A DNA stretch of 64,000 nucleotides from Xenorhabdus bovienii SS-2004 (GCF_000027225.1 NC_013892.1:620001-684000); one strand, 5' to 3'. Shown: positions 41,514 to 50,803, numbered from the stretch's first letter. Notes: generated by a model from the letters alone, not told the origin. A program made the numbers and translations.

Positions 41514-41528
41514 CGACGAATTTCGTCG
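41514..41528. repeat. Dispersed palindrome CGACGAATTTCGTCG
   Basis: A 15-base perfect dyad (odd centre) occurs here and, in reverse, at 42789-42803; a partial copy, CGACGAATTTCGT, is at 40558-40570. Two of the copies share the upstream context TAATGACTGA. The copies bracket the exonuclease gene and the palindrome-rich region. Confidence 0.7.
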
Positions 41529-41532
41529 GAAC

Positions 41533-41790
41533 CTATTGAGTGATTGAGCTGACAGCTAACTGATAGCCCTGCCAGTAAGAAGATCTCCCCATAACAGTGA
41601 TCGCCTGACCTTTCTGTAACAGCATCACCGAGAGCGCCATCTCATCAAAGCAATGGCACTCAATGGGTAATCACTGCGCTTTTACATAGTAACGTTACCT
41701 GTCTGGCACTTTATACGCTTGGAGGCAACGGTAATCTTCCCTGTAACTGTGGTGACTATCGAGGGGGCATTCTTCTGTCTTCGTGCTATT
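41533..41790 (-). pseudogene. Possible remnant of a small phage protein
   Basis: Two shifted frames read protein-like text: TVTGKITVASKRIKCQTGNV (about 41710-41775) and, lower down, LPIECHCFDEMALSVMLLQK, then GQAITVMGRSSYWQGYQLAV to a TAG at 41533. The second part resembles the OB-fold pattern of phage single-strand-binding-like proteins, but this is a loose recollection. Stops and a frameshift separate the parts. Confidence 0.3.
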
Positions 41791-42202
41791 TTCCACAGCC
41801 TTTAGGTGATCTGGTTTTTTCATCATGATAAAAATCAATCAATTATATGAAAATGACTCACTGCGAACGTAATACGTACTCAGTCACTCAGTTATATTAA
41901 GTAACCTTGTACTGGACGACTTAAACTCAAGCCCTCCTGTGTTGTGATTTTCACAATAGAGATTTAGCGAATTTATTCAAAAATCACGCCTCAGCGAAAA
42001 AAACGCAAAATAACTGCGCCATATCTGTACCACGCTCACGGGAGCAATGACCAATGGCAACTATTACGATTTCCGTGATGGTTGATTAACTCATTGATTT
42101 TGCCGAGGCCGTCACTTTGACCCAACCATTGCGGAAATCCCAATGATTACTTTATGTGCTGGACAAAACGACTTAACCCCTTGTTTCTAGCTCACTCTTT
42201 TG

Positions 42203-42803
42203 TGTGCACCTCTCAATGGGTTGTGCAAATTTTGTGAGTCAGTATGACTGACGCTCAAATTCTGCCTTAGCGTTCCGGACAAATTCGTCCAGTTAATGCC
42301 ATTTGCGAGTAACTAATAGTTACGCACAAAGTCCGATTATCAGATATTGGGTTTTGCATACCGACATTATCGGTGCTCAAATTATAAGCAGACCCCGAAT
42401 TCGGGGTCTGGATAAATATCAATGGTTTACCACCAAATCCCGAATTAGGGCTTTGCTCTGCCGTCAGATTTGTCGTTAGTCATTAAGTTACATGAGGGAA
42501 AATCCCGTATGTACAAAAGCATCAACTGCAAAAAATTTTCAGTTGTGAGAATCCCACATGAGCAAAAGGTATGGTGAAAATCCCCATACCCTCACCTGCA
42601 TATATAAACCAAGATGTGATATCCCACCTTGAGATGATCCAGTTTTTGGTTCATTAATAAAATCAGATGATTAGTCATGACTCAAATCTGAGTCATCTAT
42701 GTCACTTAAAGATGGTTGGTATTTCAACCATCATAAAAATCAGTATGTTAAAATTAAAGATGCTTTTTCGCTCTTATAGATTCACTTCCGACGAAATTCG
42801 TCG
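42203..42803. repeat. Array of about 14 short, unrelated inverted repeats
   Basis: Successive hairpins, each with a different stem and mostly an A/T-rich centre, occur roughly every 40 bases: GTCAGT/ACTGAC (42238), GGAC/GTCC (42277), GTAACT/AGTTAC (42309), ACCGA/TCGGT (42360), a perfect 22-bp dyad centred on GAATTC (42389-42410), GGGA/TCCC (42496), CAACTG/CAGTTG (42523), TGTG/CACA (42544), GGTATGG/CCATACC (42568-42590), a 20-bp imperfect dyad (42611-42630), ATGACTCA/TGAGTCAT (42677-42696), GATGGTTG/CAACCATC (42711-42732) and CGACGAAATTCGTCG (42789). No ORF is present. The stems do not share sequence, so this is not a CRISPR array. Confidence 0.7.
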
Positions 42804-42885
42804 TCAGTCATTAATATCACTTTCAAATTGATTCTCATGAATAACGATAATTTTATTTCTCATTAATATATAAGTTAAGCAAACA

Positions 42886-43067
42886 GTGTTGTCTCAGTTG
42901 TCTCTGTTGCCTCAACCCACTTAACCAATTGTTTTATAATGATTAATATTTAAAAATTGAGGCAACACGGTCTATTTTATGTTGTCTCAATTTTAATTTT
43001 CACCTCGTCAATAGTTATTATCACATTGATAAATAAGAAATTAATTCTTAATTTCGTGTTGTCTCAG
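42886..43067. repeat. Iteron-like repeats GTGTTGTCTCAG
   Basis: GTGTTGTCTCAG occurs exactly at 42886-42897 and 43056-43067. Variants lie between them: GTTGTCTCTG (42897), GTTGCCTCAA (42907), TGTTGTCTCAA (42980) and an inverted TTGAGGCAACAC (42957). Six copies in 180 AT-rich bases resemble iterons of a replication or partition site. No replication gene adjoins them. Confidence 0.5.
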
Positions 43068-43293
43068 TGAATCACTTTAGCACGTGCATTTGTTTGAATG
43101 GTTTCAGTACTGGCGGGTAAAAGCCATCATGGAACGGTGGAAGGATTTACTGTGCCGAGGATGAACCCTGTGATATTCCAGAGAGGTGTCGCTTAAATGT
43201 CCATGTCCATATGCTGGAGGATTTTATCTGGAATCAACAGCAAAGAAAATTAGCTGAACCAGAATAACTATCAGGAGCTACGTGCCCCTGTCA

Positions 43294-43344
43294 TTATGTC
43301 GGCTGCTCCGGCCATGCAATATCGGGGACTGTTGGCTGAACCAT
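43294..43344 (-). pseudogene. Tail-fibre-assembly remnant
   Basis: Overlapping the tail fibre stop (TGATG), a 16-codon frame reads MVQPTVPDIAWPEQPT and stops. The ending PDIAWPEQP resembles the C-terminus of Tfa chaperones (PDIxWPExP). An internal deletion seems to have left only the start and the last residues. The preceding 220 bases (43070-43293) hold no gene. Confidence 0.45.
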
Positions 43345-44321
43345 CACCTTCCCCTTACTAAAAATAGCACTGCCACGTTTTTCATCCTATTTTCAACCGA
43401 GGTCGGGACAACGGCAGATGCACGAAATTCTCGATCCTCGTAAACGTAGCCATTATCCCCAAACGCGTCAGAGTAAACGTGACTTCCTCTACCTTGGTCG
43501 ATGGTGGTGAATGCTCCCGTTGTATTATCGGAGATCTCATCTGTTTTACGGCCACCTGTCCTAATTACTCCCGTGATATCTCTGATAGCGTCAGCCTGAA
43601 ATGATCCCAGCGCCCTCCCAACCTCCGAGTCAACTCCTCCAGTTTTATCCCATCCACGAGGCACATAACCCCGCCAATCTGGTAAATGTCCCGAAGGGTA
43701 GTGTTTGAGTAATTCAGGATATTTATCAGGGTCAATTTGCCCGCCCTCCATCGGCAGGAAGTTATTGGGGGGTGGTAGATCACTGCCCCACATTAAAATG
43801 CCACCGATGGGAACTGCCAACAACTCAGCATCTTCTTTTTTGATGCGCTCACTAATCAGCATAGTTGTCACATTCTGGCTCATTACAAGATCATTAGATA
43901 TTCCAGTTTGTTGAACAATAGCTGATTTTTGCAAGGCATTTTCTGCCTGATTGACTGTATCTCGTAATCCGAGATTGTTTACAAAATCGTCTTTATCAGG
44001 AATATCAGCTCCGTTCTGGTCTTTCGCTAAGCGGGTATTGGTATTGCTATTTGCATTGTTGGCGTTCTGGTTGGCTGTATTGGCTAAATCATATGCTGTT
44101 TTTATTGCTTTTGGTGTTGCTGCGTTAGTCTCGCTATCACTACCGACATCATTACTCAGGATAACAAATCCTTTATCTTGTAGCGTTGCATCTGGATGGT
44201 TGCGACTTAGGGCATGTTTTTCTATCGCTTCTTTGATTGAATCTTTGACATATTCCGGTGTGGTAACAGTCACAAGGCTGCTGTCGTCTAATCCCTTTGT
44301 CTCAGAATTTTTATCTTGCAT
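43344..44321 (-). CDS. Phage tail fibre protein
   Basis: A 325-residue fibre with a fibre repeat of the side-tail-fibre type (NHPDATLQDKGFVILSNDVG, SETNAATPKAIKTAYDLANT) followed by an Asn/Ala-rich coil and a C-terminal collar-like domain (VPIGGILMWGSDLPPPNNFL, DKYPELLKHYP, VENRMKNVAVLFLVR). It would bind the host surface. It is short for an Stf-type fibre, and its Tfa chaperone gene is deleted. It is separated from J by the forward-strand Hcp cassette. Confidence 0.88.
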   Translation of the reverse strand: MQDKNSETKGLDDSSLVTVTTPEYVKDSIKEAIEKHALSRNHPDATLQDKGFVILSNDVGSDSETNAATPKAIKTAYDLANTANQNANNANSNTNTRLAKDQNGADIPDKDDFVNNLGLRDTVNQAENALQKSAIVQQTGISNDLVMSQNVTTMLISERIKKEDAELLAVPIGGILMWGSDLPPPNNFLPMEGGQIDPDKYPELLKHYPSGHLPDWRGYVPRGWDKTGGVDSEVGRALGSFQADAIRDITGVIRTGGRKTDEISDNTTGAFTTIDQGRGSHVYSDAFGDNGYVYEDREFRASAVVPTSVENRMKNVAVLFLVRGR

Positions 44322-44975
44322 AGTTATTCCCTCATTTAATCAACAATACACATTGCTAAATAACATGAAGGCGGGCTACTTCTCCGCCTGTGAACATCAA
44401 TAAAATAGGTTCATCAATACTGGAGAGAACTTCTGATTAGGATGGCACGGAATGGCTGGCAGGACATTATTAAAATCTATTTGCCTATGGCTGATTGATA
44501 AAACTTAGCATTTAAAGGGGACAATCCTCCCTTTTAACTTAACTCATTGATATTGTTTATTTCTGCCAGAGAGCCAGAATTCCGGCTCTGAGCGGTAATT
44601 AAGTAAAATCAGTAGGTTATATAAATCTGGAGTTTCACCCCTTATATAGATTCAATACCTACAAATCAGATATTGATGGGATGTCAAAATATATATTATT
44701 TAAATGGGTTGTTTATCTTTCCATATTGATTATGAATGATATTTCACCCTGTTTAACTATAAATAACCATATGTAAAAAATACCTTGTTAATAATCTTGT
44801 TGTATAACATGAAATTTAAAATAGGCAATTACCTGATTTTGTTTAGGAGGAGAAGTTAATCACAATTTTTATTCTGTACTTTCATTCATTCTGGAATACA
44901 TAAACCATACTGTTGTATCCTGCCTTATGATCTGGCTCAGGTGATTTAAATGAAAAACTAGAAGGGTAACTACGG
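44322..44975. other. AT-rich region between tail fibre and hcp
   Basis: This divergent interval of about 650 bases is AT-rich and shows no gene. It must hold the promoters of the tail fibre (minus) and of the Hcp cassette (plus), but no site can be called with confidence. Its base composition differs from the phage structural genes and matches the cassette. Confidence 0.5.
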
Positions 44976-45713
44976 ATGTCATATTTAATTTATTTGTCGT
45001 TAAAAGGTAAGAAGCAAGGTTTAATTTCGGCAGGGTGTTCAACCCCTGAATCTATCGGGAACCGGTATCAGGCAGGACGGGAAGATCAGATACAAGTATT
45101 AAGTCTGAATCATATGATGACCCGTGACCAGAACATCAATCACCACCCTGTCAGTTTTGTAAAGCCCATCGATAAATCCTCCCCCCTGTTAGCAATGGCA
45201 ATAGACGGTAACGAATTACTGGATGCTGTTTTCATGTTCTACCGAATCAGCCCAATGGGACAGTTGGAACGCTTTTATGAAGTCAAACTCACCAGTGCCA
45301 CCCTTGTTGATTTCTCCTGCCATTATCCCCACTCGATAGACGACAATGACCAGATACCGTCTGAAACAGTGCTCCTTGATTACAAGTCCATTACATGTAG
45401 CCATCTCGCAGCGGGAACGACAGGCTATAGTATTTCGCAATTGCAGGGGCGTGAAGAGGAAAGGCCGCTGCTTTCGGGGTTTTCGTCTATTCTGCCTTTA
45501 GCGGAAACTATCACAGCTTTGTTTAGCCATCAGTTCAAGCTAAAAAATCAACAGAACGGCGATAACTGTCAACATATCGCATATGGCGTGAAAACAAATA
45601 AGGGACCGGTAGAAGGTGTCTGTCAAACATCTGGTGTGACAAAGCAATTTGACACAAAACAAGAAGAAAACCTCAATGTAGAATATTTATTTCAAACAAA
45701 GATAGGGATTTGA
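44976..45713 (+). CDS. hcp: Hcp-family type VI secretion tube protein with C-terminal extension
   Basis: The first 160 or so residues are an Hcp of the enteric Hcp1/Hcp-2 type: MSYLIYLSLKGKKQGLISAG, IQVLSLNHMMTRDQNINHHP, FVKPIDKSSPLLAMAIDGNE and the SITCSHLAAGTTGYSIS stretch near 150. Hcp forms the hexameric rings of the T6SS tube and carries effectors. An extra 85-residue C-terminal extension (from REEERPLLSGF) is of unknown fold and may be an effector adaptor. There are no other T6SS structural genes in the window. The start has GAAGGG upstream. Confidence 0.88.
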   Translation: MSYLIYLSLKGKKQGLISAGCSTPESIGNRYQAGREDQIQVLSLNHMMTRDQNINHHPVSFVKPIDKSSPLLAMAIDGNELLDAVFMFYRISPMGQLERFYEVKLTSATLVDFSCHYPHSIDDNDQIPSETVLLDYKSITCSHLAAGTTGYSISQLQGREEERPLLSGFSSILPLAETITALFSHQFKLKNQQNGDNCQHIAYGVKTNKGPVEGVCQTSGVTKQFDTKQEENLNVEYLFQTKIGI

Positions 45714-45715
45714 TT

Positions 45716-46555
45716 ATGGCAATTTTTTCAGCTAAGACTGTTAAGGGTGGCGCAGTTACAGATATAAATGTAGATATTTTCATGTTAAATGAAATTCCTA
45801 ACTCAATGGAAAAAATGGGTTGGGAAATGGCACCTAAAATTATGCGCCACTGGTTTGAAAGACCTAAAATTGAGTTTACTCAAGAAGAAAAAGTCAGATA
45901 TATAAAAGAAATAGATTCCATAGATATACCAAAAGACAGAGTCAATGATTCTATTGTAAAAATGGAATGGGCTATGAATTTCAATCAAGTAAAAGAAGCT
46001 ACCGAGGAACTTGTACAGAAATGGGCATCCCCTAATGGAATAAAATTATTAAAAAAAAGACTTAACGTAAATTCAAATAAAATAGGATATTCTGATTCAG
46101 CAATTGAATTAGATACATATGCACAAGTAAACTATAAAGAAATTGGCTCTTTGACGGATACCATCGATGATTATTTTGGCGCTATAGGTAAAGCAACATT
46201 AAAATTAGCGGTGAGAGGGCATGCAGATAAAATAAAAACAAAAAATGTATTTATTACAGAGGGATTGGGTATTTACTTAAAAGATAGCTATGACTTTTTT
46301 AACCCTGATGAATTCCTTGGGGTCTGGAGCAGGGATGGAGTTTTAAGTAAAGTAAAAACAGCTGTATACATGGGTTTTTATAACGATAATATGTGGAGAG
46401 AGTTAGCGACAGGGGAATATTCAAAGCACGTCCCTGTATATAATAGAAATTTCAGAGAATGGCAAAAGAAACACAATAAAGGAGGGGATTTTATTGTTTT
46501 TTCAGATGTTTTATGGATTTCTCCGCTGCCAAAGGATAGAGTGATTTATTTATGA
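45716..46555 (+). CDS. DUF6402-type putative T6SS effector
   Basis: A 279-residue protein that begins two bases after the hcp stop. I recognise the pattern MAIFSAKTVKGGAVTDINVD, FMLNEIPNSMEKMGWEMAPK, LDTYAQVNYKEIGSLTDTID and the C-terminal FREWQKKHNKGGDFIVFSDV, WISPLPKDRVIYL as the DUF6402 family, regularly found next to Hcp. The biochemical activity is not known to me. Its place between hcp and a small membrane protein makes it the likely cargo. The next gene overlaps its stop (ATGA). Confidence 0.75.
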   Translation: MAIFSAKTVKGGAVTDINVDIFMLNEIPNSMEKMGWEMAPKIMRHWFERPKIEFTQEEKVRYIKEIDSIDIPKDRVNDSIVKMEWAMNFNQVKEATEELVQKWASPNGIKLLKKRLNVNSNKIGYSDSAIELDTYAQVNYKEIGSLTDTIDDYFGAIGKATLKLAVRGHADKIKTKNVFITEGLGIYLKDSYDFFNPDEFLGVWSRDGVLSKVKTAVYMGFYNDNMWRELATGEYSKHVPVYNRNFREWQKKHNKGGDFIVFSDVLWISPLPKDRVIYL

Positions 46556-46998
46556 TTGTAAAAAAAACAGCAAAGTATATTTTATATTTTATGCTGATCA
46601 TACTTTTCTTATGGTGGTTTTTTTTATCACATGTTACTTTTTTGAAAGAAAGTGACACGCTGAGCGAAGTTAACTCTGGTGAAAGTGACTATTACGCCAA
46701 ATATTACAAGCCGGAACCTATTAATTTATTTGGGATTTATCTAACCATAATGGAGAAAGAGCCTATTTTTGTGGTTTTATATGATAAAGAGGATAAATAT
46801 ATAGGCCAAACGTCACCTTTTAAGATGATGAATATGTACTCATTTTTTGAAGGAAATCCTACATTACCAGAAAAAAACCCACAAGATATATTGGACACAC
46901 ACTTTTATATTGTAGTCGTTGGAGATTTTGAAAGTGCTTATGACATAGATATAAACCATAAAAAATGGTGGAGCAAAGTACTGCAATATTTCCATTAA
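46552..46998 (+). CDS. DUF6201-type putative immunity protein
   Basis: A 148-residue protein with one N-terminal membrane anchor (YILYFMLIILFLWWFFLS) and a periplasmic domain (PINLFGIYLTIMEKEPIFVV, DKYIGQTSPF, IDINHKKWWSKVLQYFH). This matches the DUF6201 pattern that commonly follows DUF6402 genes. The ATGA overlap with the effector gene implies tight co-expression, typical of effector-immunity pairs. A periplasmic location would suggest that the effector acts in the periplasm; this is inference. Confidence 0.7.
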   Translation: MIVKKTAKYILYFMLIILFLWWFFLSHVTFLKESDTLSEVNSGESDYYAKYYKPEPINLFGIYLTIMEKEPIFVVLYDKEDKYIGQTSPFKMMNMYSFFEGNPTLPEKNPQDILDTHFYIVVVGDFESAYDIDINHKKWWSKVLQYFH

Positions 46999-47000
46999 AA

Positions 47001-47026
47001 AGAATGGCGATTTATATCGCCATTCT
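47001..47026 (-). terminator. Terminator between J and the Hcp cassette
   Basis: AGAATGGCGAT (47001-47011) pairs perfectly with ATCGCCATTCT (47016-47026). On the minus strand it is followed by TTTTAATGG, so it can end the phage structural transcript after J; it also lies just after the cassette on the plus strand. Confidence 0.7.
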
Positions 47027-47096
47027 TATGTGTTTACCTTCTTTGAATCTAAAATGCTGCGCTACTGCGGTATACTTTAGCTAATGAAATTAATAT

Positions 47097-50000
47097 TTAC
47101 ATGTTAGACCACTGACTACTAGCCTTAAACAGCATACCAATACCGGGAGTAGGGTATGTAATGCCCGCGCCGTGGGTTACGAGAACAACTTTAATGGTCG
47201 GCGTTGTATTGGCGGGAATTGTTATAGGGGGTGAAAACAACGTACCAGAGATGCACTGCGGGCCGCGATCAGAAGACTCCATGAAAAAGTTTTGCCCAGC
47301 CACATGCACATTATTAACGTATACCGAAACGGATGCCTCCCCCGAACCACCCAAAGATCCGACGTAACGCTGAGTCATTATCGGTCCATAAATAAAAACC
47401 CGATCAAACGGCATAGCTTCCGTTAGCCTTTTATGAAAAAAAATGCTGTCACGGTTGCCTAATGATACATTCCCCAAAGTAACAGACACAACGTCACCTA
47501 CAATTTTGGTTGCATATACTGCGCCGGAAAAACGGCCATCAGCGCCATTGATTGTTCCGGTGAACGTCCCGCTGGTTGCATGTATCTCCCCACGAACAGT
47601 AACATGGTTGAATTCTGCCCCACCCCCTTTATCAATTTTCCACCCTGCCCGGCCAGCAATATAATTTCCAGACTGGATGTAATTGCCAATTTTGGCATTG
47701 GTAATACTGCCATCTTCTATAAATCCATCCCGAATAAACAACTGGCCATTTTTAGCCGCCACAAAGGGTTCGAATTTGTCATTTGCGGGATTGACGAAGG
47801 TAAAATTATTGGCATTAAAACCAATATCCGTTCTCACTTGGCCATTCACCATCTGAGCACCAATAACCATCCCCGCACTATGATAATTCCCATTAGCGTC
47901 TTTAATACCTGCCCTCACTGTGTACGTCGCAGAACCGCCTATATGGTCAAAAACAGTGGTTGCCTTGGTATCAATGAGGGCCGATTGATGTTTGAATTGA
48001 GCCTGAACACGCTGCTCGCTCTCAGCTAATGATGAATCCAGTTTGTTAATGGATTTCTGGTTTTCCTGAACAGCAGAACGGTTTTCCCCGACGCTGGATT
48101 TTACTTCCTTAATGGATTGTGCCCATGCGGTTTTTTCATCAGCGAATACACGATCGAGTCGTTTGATTTCCGCTTTGTTCTCACCATCACGGGTGAGTAA
48201 TTCGCGGCTATTTTGCTGAATAGCTGTACCGTTGATGAGGATGGACTCCGACTGATAATCCATTTGCTCCTGTAATCGTTTCCCGGCTTCGGCGGTCAGG
48301 AACTGGTTGCCTGCTGCATCAATGATCCAATTCGTATCCGAAGACGATTCTCCCCTGACGAACGCCGTCCACGGGGATTGATTGCCGGACTTGTCCACCA
48401 GACGCGCACGGAAATAAAATGCAACGCCTGCCGCCAGTCCCTGCATTGTGTGCATTCGCTGGGGATAGGGAATATCGGCCAGCAACAGTAAACCCTCGCC
48501 GTCATTCGTCCTGCTGTACTGGATTTCAGTTTTCAGCGTGTCGTCGGTCTGGGGCGCAAAACCCCAGTCAATCTGGATACCGAAGATGATCGGGGTTGTT
48601 CTGAACCCCAGCGGTGCCGGAGGGTTACCTTGTTTTCCAACGATATTGACCTCTTCAGAGGAGATAAATAAGCTGGGAATATCAAAGGAGTTGATGGCCT
48701 TGATGCGGGCCTGATATCTGCCGGAGTAAGCATTAGGTATTTCAAAACCCAGCGATGCGGTACGGGGAATGGAAATCCAGTTCCCGCTATCCCGGCGCCA
48801 CTCTCCCACATAGGCCGCCGCCCCTTCCGCTTTCTCCCATGCAATCCGCACGGTAGTGGTGGAAATGCCTTGCTGAACAAACGAAAAACTCTCAATCCTG
48901 ATTGAATTCGGTGGCTGCTGGACGCTCGCCGGAATAATGGAAATAGGCCGTTCGTCGATTCTGGCACCCGTGTCGATACGGTCGTATTTGTCGGGATCGT
49001 GGTAAAGGCCATTGATTTCGAATGTGCCATCATTGTTATCTTTGATGCCGACAACGCGATATTGCTGAATAAATAAATCATGGGCATCCACCGCCCAGCC
49101 AGCACCGGATACAGGTGATTCACTATAAGTCGTCGTTACGGTAACAATGTTACCATTGACGGCCTGAACCGTCCGGCCTTCTGATTTTCCTGTCGGTAAA
49201 TTAACCAATAGACGATCACCCGCCTTCACATCAGGTTTTCTGTCCAGTGTGATATTGCGATCGTTCACCGACTGAATGCGACCACCGATAGTGCGCCCGG
49301 CTCGGTTTTTATGTGCCACGCCAATAATATGACCGGGCATCGGGATTTGACCATCCAGCCCTACACGAAATGAAATCATGCCATCGCGTGAGTTGGTCAG
49401 GATTGCCCATTTTCCCCGGCGTTGCGCCTCACTCTGACGGGTGCAGCCAATAGCGGAAATATCAATCTGGTTGATACCATAACGTCGGATTAAATTATCG
49501 TCTGAAACAACTTCAACTTCATCATTGTAATGATTGTTTGGATTTGACCAGCTCACCATGGCAACCGTGCTGCGGTTACGCTCGCCGCCGCCGCTGTAGA
49601 CAAAGTCGCCATTGATAACGCTGGCCTGAGTGAAAATATATTTAATGTCATCCGGCATATCCGCCGCTGCCACGAACTGATTAGCTCCCCAGTGGACTGA
49701 ACCCCGGAATATGGCGCCAATATCGGTCAGCACTTTATGTGCCTCTTCGCGTGATTGTATGTAAACATCGCAGGTAAAGCGCGGCTCCATGCCACCACCG
49801 CCTTTGCCATCAGGGACCAATTGATCGCAATACTGCGCCACGCGATACAGTTCGATTTCATCAATTTGCGTGCGGTCGATTTTGTCGCCAAGGCCGCATA
49901 AATCGTTTAGCAGTATATCGTACAGCACCCACGCCGGGTTATTACTGTGCGCCCATTTGAAGGTTAAGTTCCAGATGCCACTGTACGTGCGGTTAACCGG

Positions 50001-50786
50001 GTCGTAATTGGCGGGTACGCGAATAATGCGCCCCTTGGGCTTACATGAAATCAGCGGGGTATTGCCATTGAATAACCGGGCGTCAAATTCAACGTACAGC
50101 AGCGCGGTATTCGGGTAGCGTAATTTGGCGTCAACAATCTCAGTGAACGCCATGATATTCATTTTGTCGTTGATCCGCTCACTGGTGCTGTCTGGCGTTT
50201 TTCTGACAACACGAACCGTCCAGCCCGTTTTGGCATCAGGCAGATTAATGCGGTATGAGCGTTCATACAGGGTGGTTGTTTTGGCATCAATATGGGTATC
50301 AAACACAGCCTGATAGCTGCCGCCATCGGTGGACAATTCAATGGCATAATCAACGCGAAAGCCCACCGTGTCACCATTTTCTTTTTGCATTCTCAACGCA
50401 GGCCAGCCGAGACGGACACGGACGGCCGATAACTTGGTGTTGGAAATGTATTTTGTCCAGGGCACAGCGGTTTTTATTTCTGTACCCAGACGGATTTCAT
50501 TTTCAGCCGCGCTCATGCCTTTGATATAGTTCTGATGCTGGGTACCGGGGCGAAATTCCCATTTCACGCCTGCAAAATTAATGGTTCCGTTGTCGTTCTG
50601 CAAGGGTGTGCCGTCCAGATAGATATCTTTTGCCGTCAGATCATTGACGAACTCACCCTCACCCAAGGCCACCAGAATTTTAGCCGTGGCCGTCGATTGA
50701 ATGTTATCGGGCATTTCATAAGGTGTATGTCCGCCGCCCCCGCCGCCGCCGCCGCCTTTGGCGCCCTCGATAATATGCAATGTCAT
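47097..50786 (-). CDS. J: Tail tip attachment protein (lambda J-like)
   Basis: A 1229-residue central tail-tip protein (lambda gpJ 1132). It sits at the end of the tail and determines receptor binding. After a run of nine glycines comes HTPYEMPDNIQSTATAKILV, the J N-terminal domain, then WALYDILL-like WVLYDILLNDLCGLGDKIDR, fibronectin-III-like repeats near 660-860, a coiled stretch and a C-terminal receptor-binding region. The start MTLHIIEGAKGG (50786) has AGAGG upstream; the raw frame extends 12 codons into IS sequence. An IS1111 copy now lies directly upstream. Confidence 0.92.
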   Translation of the reverse strand: MTLHIIEGAKGGGGGGGGGHTPYEMPDNIQSTATAKILVALGEGEFVNDLTAKDIYLDGTPLQNDNGTINFAGVKWEFRPGTQHQNYIKGMSAAENEIRLGTEIKTAVPWTKYISNTKLSAVRVRLGWPALRMQKENGDTVGFRVDYAIELSTDGGSYQAVFDTHIDAKTTTLYERSYRINLPDAKTGWTVRVVRKTPDSTSERINDKMNIMAFTEIVDAKLRYPNTALLYVEFDARLFNGNTPLISCKPKGRIIRVPANYDPVNRTYSGIWNLTFKWAHSNNPAWVLYDILLNDLCGLGDKIDRTQIDEIELYRVAQYCDQLVPDGKGGGGMEPRFTCDVYIQSREEAHKVLTDIGAIFRGSVHWGANQFVAAADMPDDIKYIFTQASVINGDFVYSGGGERNRSTVAMVSWSNPNNHYNDEVEVVSDDNLIRRYGINQIDISAIGCTRQSEAQRRGKWAILTNSRDGMISFRVGLDGQIPMPGHIIGVAHKNRAGRTIGGRIQSVNDRNITLDRKPDVKAGDRLLVNLPTGKSEGRTVQAVNGNIVTVTTTYSESPVSGAGWAVDAHDLFIQQYRVVGIKDNNDGTFEINGLYHDPDKYDRIDTGARIDERPISIIPASVQQPPNSIRIESFSFVQQGISTTTVRIAWEKAEGAAAYVGEWRRDSGNWISIPRTASLGFEIPNAYSGRYQARIKAINSFDIPSLFISSEEVNIVGKQGNPPAPLGFRTTPIIFGIQIDWGFAPQTDDTLKTEIQYSRTNDGEGLLLLADIPYPQRMHTMQGLAAGVAFYFRARLVDKSGNQSPWTAFVRGESSSDTNWIIDAAGNQFLTAEAGKRLQEQMDYQSESILINGTAIQQNSRELLTRDGENKAEIKRLDRVFADEKTAWAQSIKEVKSSVGENRSAVQENQKSINKLDSSLAESEQRVQAQFKHQSALIDTKATTVFDHIGGSATYTVRAGIKDANGNYHSAGMVIGAQMVNGQVRTDIGFNANNFTFVNPANDKFEPFVAAKNGQLFIRDGFIEDGSITNAKIGNYIQSGNYIAGRAGWKIDKGGGAEFNHVTVRGEIHATSGTFTGTINGADGRFSGAVYATKIVGDVVSVTLGNVSLGNRDSIFFHKRLTEAMPFDRVFIYGPIMTQRYVGSLGGSGEASVSVYVNNVHVAGQNFFMESSDRGPQCISGTLFSPPITIPANTTPTIKVVLVTHGAGITYPTPGIGMLFKASSQWSNM

Positions 50787-50803
50787 TGTTCGCCTCTGAA
50801 ATA

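Noticed and set aside
42203..42803. CRISPR array
   Set aside because: The hairpins differ in sequence; there is no constant repeat with regular spacers and no cas gene.
44322..44975. Invertase-controlled tail fibre switching region
   Set aside because: No invertase gene, no paired inverted fibre ends and no crossover-like repeats were found around the fibre gene.
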